This document shows positions 6,936-10,666 of a DNA stretch of 10,666 nucleotides, piece after piece (the first letter of the stretch is position 1; each line of letters begins with the position of its first letter). Below the pieces are notes generated by a model. That model did no database searches. It worked only from the letters and a program-made list of their open reading frames with translations, and was not told the origin of the DNA. Position numbers and translations under genes: made by a program. The stretch comes from Bog-473 sp035483935 (GTDB lineage: Bacteria > Actinomycetota > Acidimicrobiia > Acidimicrobiales > RAAP-2), in NCBI GenBank assembly GCA_035483935.1, contig DATHPK010000135.1, positions 1 to 10,666 on the forward strand, given 5' to 3'.

Positions 6936-6986
6936 GGCATCGTGTGCCAAAGTGATCGCTCCGACGAGTCGAGGAGGATCCCGAGG

Positions 6987-7454
6987 ATGGCCAAACTCGA
7001 GGCGGGAGCCACCGCCCCAGCGTTCACCCTGCCTGACCAGGACGGAAAGCCGGTGAAGCTCTCCGACTTCAAGGGTCAGCGGGTCATCGTCTACTTCTAT
7101 CCGGCCGACGACACGCCTGGGTGCACCAAGGAAGCCTGTCAGTTCAACGACAACCTGAAGACCTTCGAAAAGTCGGGCGTGGCGGTGCTCGGCATCTCGC
7201 CGGACAAGGCCGAAAGGCACGTCAAGTTCCGCACGAAGTACAAGCTCAAGTTCCCGCTCCTGACCGACGCCGACAAGAAGGTGATGGAGAAGTACGGCGC
7301 CTGGGGCGAGAAGACGATGTACGGGAAGAAGACGGTCGGCACCATTCGCTCCACCTTCCTCGTGGGTCCGAACGGAAAGGTGCAACGGGCCTGGTACCAC
7401 GTCAAGGCCGACGGGCACGCCGCCAAGGTCCTCGAAGAGGTCAACGAGAGCTAG
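6987..7454 (+). CDS. bcp: Thioredoxin-dependent peroxiredoxin, Bcp/PrxQ type
   Basis: This enzyme reduces hydrogen peroxide and organic hydroperoxides with electrons from thioredoxin in the cytoplasm. The 155-residue protein fits the Bcp/PrxQ family. The peroxidatic Cys46 lies in DDTPGCTKEACQF and the resolving Cys51 is five residues later, the atypical two-cysteine arrangement of Bcp. The N-terminal KLEAGATAPAFTLPDQDG and the TIRSTFLVGPNGKV strand near the C terminus are standard. ATG 6987 follows GAGGAGG (6971-6977) at 9 nt and gives the usual family N terminus; the frame is open further upstream, but without homology-like sequence. It is divergent from the helicase cluster, with 173 bp between the two starts. 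A membrane protein gene follows after 14 nt, so the two are probably co-transcribed. Confidence 0.95.
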   Translation: MAKLEAGATAPAFTLPDQDGKPVKLSDFKGQRVIVYFYPADDTPGCTKEACQFNDNLKTFEKSGVAVLGISPDKAERHVKFRTKYKLKFPLLTDADKKVMEKYGAWGEKTMYGKKTVGTIRSTFLVGPNGKVQRAWYHVKADGHAAKVLEEVNES

Positions 7455-7468
7455 GGCGGGACGTCGCC

Positions 7469-8143
7469 GTGGGACAGGGCATCAGCGAGGTCCTCACCTT
7501 CGCCGTCGCGGTCGCGATCAGCCCGATCCCGATCATCGCGGTAATCCTCATGCTGTTCTCGACGCGGGCCCGGGTGAACGGGCCTGCCTTCCTCTTGGGC
7601 TGGGTAATTGCACTCGCCGTAGTGAGCACGGTGGTGTACGTCCTCGCACACGACGGAAACGTCTCGACGAGCTCGACGGCCGCGGACTCGGTGTCCTGGG
7701 GGAAGATCGTCCTTGGAGTCGTCCTGATCCTCTTCGCGCGCCGCTACTGGCGAAATCGTCCGGTGCACGGCGAAGAACCGCCGATGCCCAAATGGATGGG
7801 TCGCATCGACGGCCTCTCGCCCGCGAAGGCCGCCGGTCTCGGCGTGGTGCTTGCGGCCGCGAACCCGAAGAACCTGATCCTCACGATCGGGTCCGCAACG
7901 GGTCTCGCGCAGCTGGGCCTGTCGACCAGCGACGCGATCGTTGCGACCGCCGTCTTCGTGTTCCTCGGCAGTGTGAGCATCGCCGGGCCGGTCCTCTACG
8001 CGCTGTTCGGCGGGGAGCGCGCACGCGCGTCGCTCGACTCGGCCAAGACATGGCTGGGCGCGCACAACGCGGCCGTCATGGCGGCCCTGTTCCTGGTGTT
8101 CGGCGTCGACCTGATCGCCAAGGGCCTGCCGCCGCTGACCTGA
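7469..8143 (+). CDS. GAP/SfLAP-family (LysE-like) integral membrane protein
   Basis: This 224-residue polytopic protein resembles the actinobacterial GAP/SfLAP family (Sap, sulfolipid-addressing protein), part of the LysE-like exporter superfamily. Six hydrophobic segments are visible: about residues 8-30 (containing SPIPIIAVILML), 39-60, 78-93, around the AANPKNL motif (about 118-140), about 148-172, and about 190-215. The SPIPI motif in helix 1 and the ANPKN motif in helix 4 mirror each other, as in LysE-type duplicated folds. Mycobacterial members are linked to export of glycolipids; the substrate here is unknown. The GTG start at 7469 follows the bcp stop by 14 nt and begins directly with the first helix region; its ribosome site (GGGCGGGA) is weak. 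No clear terminator is visible after the stop. Confidence 0.85.
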   Translation: MGQGISEVLTFAVAVAISPIPIIAVILMLFSTRARVNGPAFLLGWVIALAVVSTVVYVLAHDGNVSTSSTAADSVSWGKIVLGVVLILFARRYWRNRPVHGEEPPMPKWMGRIDGLSPAKAAGLGVVLAAANPKNLILTIGSATGLAQLGLSTSDAIVATAVFVFLGSVSIAGPVLYALFGGERARASLDSAKTWLGAHNAAVMAALFLVFGVDLIAKGLPPLT

Positions 8144-8189
8144 GGATGGTCACCGGAGCGAATCCGATGCGAAATGGGGTTAGCCCGCC

Positions 8190-8218
8190 TTGACACCCCG
8201 GGACGGGAGGGACACTAT
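8190..8218 (+). promoter_or_regulatory. Promoter of the GntR-ABC operon
   Basis: A perfect -35 hexamer TTGACA at 8190-8195 is followed after 17 bp by CACTAT at 8213-8218, a weaker -10. Transcription would start near 8225, inside the palindrome described next, leaving a leader of about 25 nt to the GTG start at 8250. Confidence 0.65.
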
Positions 8219-8220
8219 TT

Positions 8221-8236
8221 ATCTAGTCACCTAGAT
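8221..8236. promoter_or_regulatory. Palindromic operator, probably for the GntR/YtrA-type repressor
   Basis: ATCTAG (8221-8226) and CTAGAT (8231-8236) form a perfect inverted repeat around TCAC. It lies at the predicted transcription start and just before the regulator gene. TAG-rich palindromes in this position are typical of YtrA-subfamily autoregulation, so binding here would block the promoter of the whole cassette. Confidence 0.6.
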
Positions 8237-8249
8237 GAATGAGGTTCTC

Positions 8250-8642
8250 GTGATCGAGTTCCATCTCGATAGCCGCTCGGGGGTGTCCCCGTATCTCCAG
8301 ATCGTCCAGCAGGTCCGCCAGGCCATGCGCCTCGGGCTCTTGCACGACGGCGACCAACTGCCGACGGTCAAAGAGGTCGTCGCGCAGCTGGCCATCAACC
8401 CCAACACCGTGCTCAAGGCCTACCGCGAGCTGGAACACGAAGGGCTGGTGAGCGCACGGCCCGGTGTCGGCACGTTCATCACGGGCTCGCTCGCAGGCGA
8501 ATCGCTCGCTGCACACGGCCCACTACGCCGGGCCCTCCAGACGTGGATCGCCAAGGCGAGGCGAGCCGGGCTCGACGACGAGAGCATCGAAGCGCTCTTC
8601 CAGTCTTCCTTTCGGTCCGCCGCTGACGAGGAAATAGCGTGA
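8250..8642 (+). CDS. GntR-family transcriptional regulator, YtrA subfamily
   Basis: This 130-residue repressor-type protein has an N-terminal winged helix-turn-helix (about residues 12-77): SPYLQIVQQVRQAMRLGLL, GDQLPTVKEVVAQLAINPNTVLKAYRELEHEGLV and the wing RPGVGTFI. A short C-terminal helical tail replaces the large effector domain of other GntR proteins, which is the hallmark of the YtrA subfamily. These proteins usually repress their own operon with an ABC transporter and often respond to envelope stress or antibiotics; the signal here is unknown. I prefer GTG 8250, with GAGG at 8241-8244, over ATG 8235. The protein then starts IEFHLDSRSGVSPYLQ like relatives, and ATG 8235 lies within the operator with no ribosome site. 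The stop overlaps the ABC ATPase start. Confidence 0.93.
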   Translation: MIEFHLDSRSGVSPYLQIVQQVRQAMRLGLLHDGDQLPTVKEVVAQLAINPNTVLKAYRELEHEGLVSARPGVGTFITGSLAGESLAAHGPLRRALQTWIAKARRAGLDDESIEALFQSSFRSAADEEIA

Positions 8643-9559
8643 GCGCGATCCTCAGCGCACGCCGGTTGGGCAAACGCTACGGCCGGAAGTGGGCGCTCGA
8701 CGAGTGCGACCTCGACATCCCGTCCGGCCATGTCGTCGGTCTCGTCGGACCGAACGGAGCCGGCAAGACGACCCTGATCCACCTCGCCGTAGGCCTGCTC
8801 ACCCCGAGCGCGGGCAGCATCGAGGTACTCGGGAACAAGCCAAGCGACAGCCCCGTACAGCTGGCACGGGTGGGTTTCGTCGCCCAGGACACACCCACCT
8901 ACGCGCGGCTCACGGTTGCCGATCATCTCGCCCTGGGCGCGCACTTGAACCCCGGATGGGACGCGGATGTAGCGCGCCGGCGCATCGAGGACCTTGACCT
9001 GGACCCGAAGCAAAAGGCGGGAACGTTGTCAGGCGGCCAGCGGGCTCAACTGGCGCTGACGCTCGCCGTAGCGAAGCGTCCGGAGTTCCTGATCCTCGAC
9101 GAGCCCGTGGCCAGCCTCGATCCCCTTGCCCGACGCGAGTTCCTCCAGAGCCTGATGGAAGTCGTCGTCGAGCAGGGCGTCAGCGTGGTGTTGTCGTCAC
9201 ACCTCGTGGCGGACTTGGAGCGGGTGTGCGACTACCTGGTCGTGCTGGTGTCGTCGCGTGTGCAGCTCGCCGGCGAGGTCGACGACCTGTTGGCGTCGCA
9301 TCACCGCCTGATCGGGCCGCGCCACAAAGTCGATGCCCTCCCCGGAGACCAACACGTGATCGAAGAGAGCCACACCGACCGACAGAGCACGCTGCTCGTG
9401 CGTAGCGAGGGACCGATCCTCGATCCGACCTGGGCGGTCGAGCAGCTCGGCCTCGAGGATCTCGTGCTGGCCTACATGGGCCGGGCGGGACTCGGCACCC
9501 GCCGCCGCCGCAACCGCGACCACGGGGCAGATGTGTCCCAGCTGGACGTGGTTCGGTGA
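8639..9559 (+). CDS. ABC transporter ATP-binding protein
   Basis: This 306-residue cytoplasmic ATPase powers the permease encoded next to it. It has Walker A GPNGAGKTT (37-45), Q-loop Gln83, signature LSGGQ (130-134), Walker B LILDEP (151-156), D-loop SLD (159-161) and switch His188 (SSHLV). All catalytic elements are present. The region after about residue 215 is a C-terminal extension common to CcmA/BcrA/YtrB-type exporters, with a low-complexity RRRRNRD stretch near the end. GTG 8639 overlaps the GntR stop (GTGA), and its own stop overlaps the permease start in the same way, so the three proteins are probably made in coupled amounts. The substrate is not predictable from sequence. Confidence 0.95.
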   Translation: MSAILSARRLGKRYGRKWALDECDLDIPSGHVVGLVGPNGAGKTTLIHLAVGLLTPSAGSIEVLGNKPSDSPVQLARVGFVAQDTPTYARLTVADHLALGAHLNPGWDADVARRRIEDLDLDPKQKAGTLSGGQRAQLALTLAVAKRPEFLILDEPVASLDPLARREFLQSLMEVVVEQGVSVVLSSHLVADLERVCDYLVVLVSSRVQLAGEVDDLLASHHRLIGPRHKVDALPGDQHVIEESHTDRQSTLLVRSEGPILDPTWAVEQLGLEDLVLAYMGRAGLGTRRRRNRDHGADVSQLDVVR

Positions 9560-10656
9560 TCGCGTTCGGATGGCGCCAGTTCCGCGGACAAGCGCTGGTC
9601 GGTGCTATTGGGCTGGCGGTCATCGGCGTCGTCATGGCGATCACCGGGCCTCACCTGGTGAGCGTCTACGACGCGGCGGTCGCCGCTTGCAGGGAGTCGG
9701 GCGGGCAGAGCACCGTCTGCACCAGCAACCCGGTCACCATCACCTACCGCGGGCTCCAGGACGGCGTGATTGCGCTCGTGCTGGTGGTGCCCGCCCTCAT
9801 CGGGATGTTCTGGGGGGCACCGCTGATCGCTCACGAGCTCGAGACGGGGACGTTCCGCCTGGCGTGGACCCAGAGCGTGAGCCGGACGCGTTGGCTGATG
9901 GTCAAGCTCGGCCTGGTGGGACTGGCCAGCTTCTCGGCGGCGGGGTTGCTCAGCCTGATGGCGAACTGGTGGATCAGCCCTTTGGACAAGGCGAGCCCGG
10001 ATCGGTTCGGCGCGGGCAACTTCGCGGTGCACGGTTTCGTGGCGGGCGGGTACGCCCTGTTCGCCTTCACCCTCGGGGTGACGGCGGGCCTCATCCTGCG
10101 CCGAACACTGCCGGCCATGGCGGTGACCTTGGCCGGGTTCATCGCCGCCCGCTTCGTTGTGACCGACTGGGTGCGGGCCCAATACATGAGCCCGGTCACC
10201 CTTATGCAGAAGTTGTCGCCCAAGAACACGGGCTTTCAACTCAACGGCCCCATCGGGTCGCACGCAACCGCGTCCGTGACGGCGCAAGCGCCCAATCTTC
10301 CCAATGCTTGGGTGTACGGGGCGGACGTCGTCAACGACGCCGGGCAGTCGCCCACGCCGGCGGTCATGCAGCAGGCGTGTCCCAACCTCGGTGCGACGCC
10401 GCCCCTTCAATTCTCTAAGGACGGCACGGGTGGAGTGTCCCTCGGTTCACACTCCACGGCCCGAGCCTCTGGCAGCATCCAAGATGCGTTCAACCACTGC
10501 ATCAACACCCTCAGCGCCAACTATCACGCGGTCGTGACGTATCAGCCGGCCAACCGGTTCTGGACGTTCCAGGCGATGGAGACGGCGCTCTTCTTGGTGC
10601 TCGGGTTAGTGCTCGCCGGTATCTGTACATGGTGGGTCCGCCACCGGGTCACGTAA
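9556..10656 (+). CDS. ABC transporter permease with large extracytoplasmic domain
   Basis: This 366-residue membrane protein is the partner of the preceding ATPase. Predicted helices are at about residues 12-31, 70-92, 114-138, 159-181, 184-203 and 341-361. Between helices 5 and 6 lies a soluble stretch of about 135 residues, which by alternating topology faces outside. A shorter loop (32-69) follows helix 1. The segment GAPLIAHELETGTFRLAWTQSVSRTRWLMVK (about 87-117) is characteristic of an actinobacterial permease group found beside YtrA-type regulators, and probably forms the coupling region with the ATPase. Four cysteines lie in the outer loops (45, 55, 275, 315), so disulfides are possible. 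GTG 9556 overlaps the ATPase stop. The TAA lies 10 bp before the window ends, so the gene is complete but what follows is unseen. Confidence 0.88.
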   Translation: MIAFGWRQFRGQALVGAIGLAVIGVVMAITGPHLVSVYDAAVAACRESGGQSTVCTSNPVTITYRGLQDGVIALVLVVPALIGMFWGAPLIAHELETGTFRLAWTQSVSRTRWLMVKLGLVGLASFSAAGLLSLMANWWISPLDKASPDRFGAGNFAVHGFVAGGYALFAFTLGVTAGLILRRTLPAMAVTLAGFIAARFVVTDWVRAQYMSPVTLMQKLSPKNTGFQLNGPIGSHATASVTAQAPNLPNAWVYGADVVNDAGQSPTPAVMQQACPNLGATPPLQFSKDGTGGVSLGSHSTARASGSIQDAFNHCINTLSANYHAVVTYQPANRFWTFQAMETALFLVLGLVLAGICTWWVRHRVT

Positions 10657-10666
10657 GCGGTCCGAG

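Noticed and set aside
7451..8065. Minus-strand open frame of 204 codons opposite the SfLAP/GAP gene
   Set aside because: It is a shadow rich in Arg, Asp, His and Glu. The plus-strand frame has six clear hydrophobic helices and family motifs.
8144..8189. Terminator after the SfLAP/GAP gene
   Set aside because: I looked for an inverted repeat followed by a T-tract and found only trivial 3-bp pairings, so none is annotated.
8235..8249. ATG 8235 as the GntR start
   Set aside because: It lies within the palindromic operator, has no ribosome site and adds five residues (MNEVL) not typical of the family. GTG 8250 has GAGG five bases upstream.

Overview
The window is GC-rich DNA with strong G/C preference at third codon positions and many GTG starts. 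It carries a mix of actinobacterial families: an AcnA-type aconitase, an actinobacterial-style MmcQ/YjbR protein, an SfLAP/GAP-family membrane protein, and a YtrA-type GntR/ABC cassette. The repeat protein at the left edge has 42-residue repeats of the type 'GYWLVA.DGG.F.YGDA.F.GS', which I associate mostly with Acidimicrobiia and related high-GC Actinobacteria. An acidimicrobial or other actinobacterial chromosome is the best guess, but this is inference from protein style, not from a marker gene.

Layout. (1) Positions 1-858, minus strand: a secreted repeat protein, cut by the left edge, with six visible repeats in exact 42-residue register. (2) Positions 859-1011: a divergent intergenic region with two pairs of direct repeats at an 11-bp pitch, resembling an OmpR/PhoB-family response-regulator site, and a possible leaderless promoter for aconitase. 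(3) Positions 1012-3723, plus strand: a complete aconitate hydratase (acnA). It converges on the next block, and the 28-bp gap contains a hairpin that could terminate both transcripts. (4) Positions 3752-6813, minus strand: a probable four-gene operon read as DEAD-box RNA helicase, PIG-L/LmbE deacetylase, class I glutamine amidotransferase-like protein and MmcQ/YjbR protein. A candidate extended -10 promoter lies upstream of the helicase. (5) Positions 6987-8143, plus strand: a Bcp-type peroxiredoxin followed 14 nt later by a six-helix SfLAP/GAP (LysE-like) membrane protein. (6) Positions 8190-10656, plus strand: a promoter and palindromic operator, then a YtrA-type GntR repressor, an ABC ATPase and an ABC permease with a large extracytoplasmic domain. 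These three genes are joined by GTGA stop/start overlaps.

Most of the window is ordinary housekeeping, redox and RNA-metabolism coding sequence. The parts most worth following up are the 11-bp-pitch repeats between the repeat protein and acnA, the self-contained GntR/ABC cassette with its operator over the translation start, and the exact 42-residue repeat array. I saw no RNA genes, CRISPR arrays, insertion sequences, attachment sites or phage genes. No stretch over 300 bp lacks a gene.
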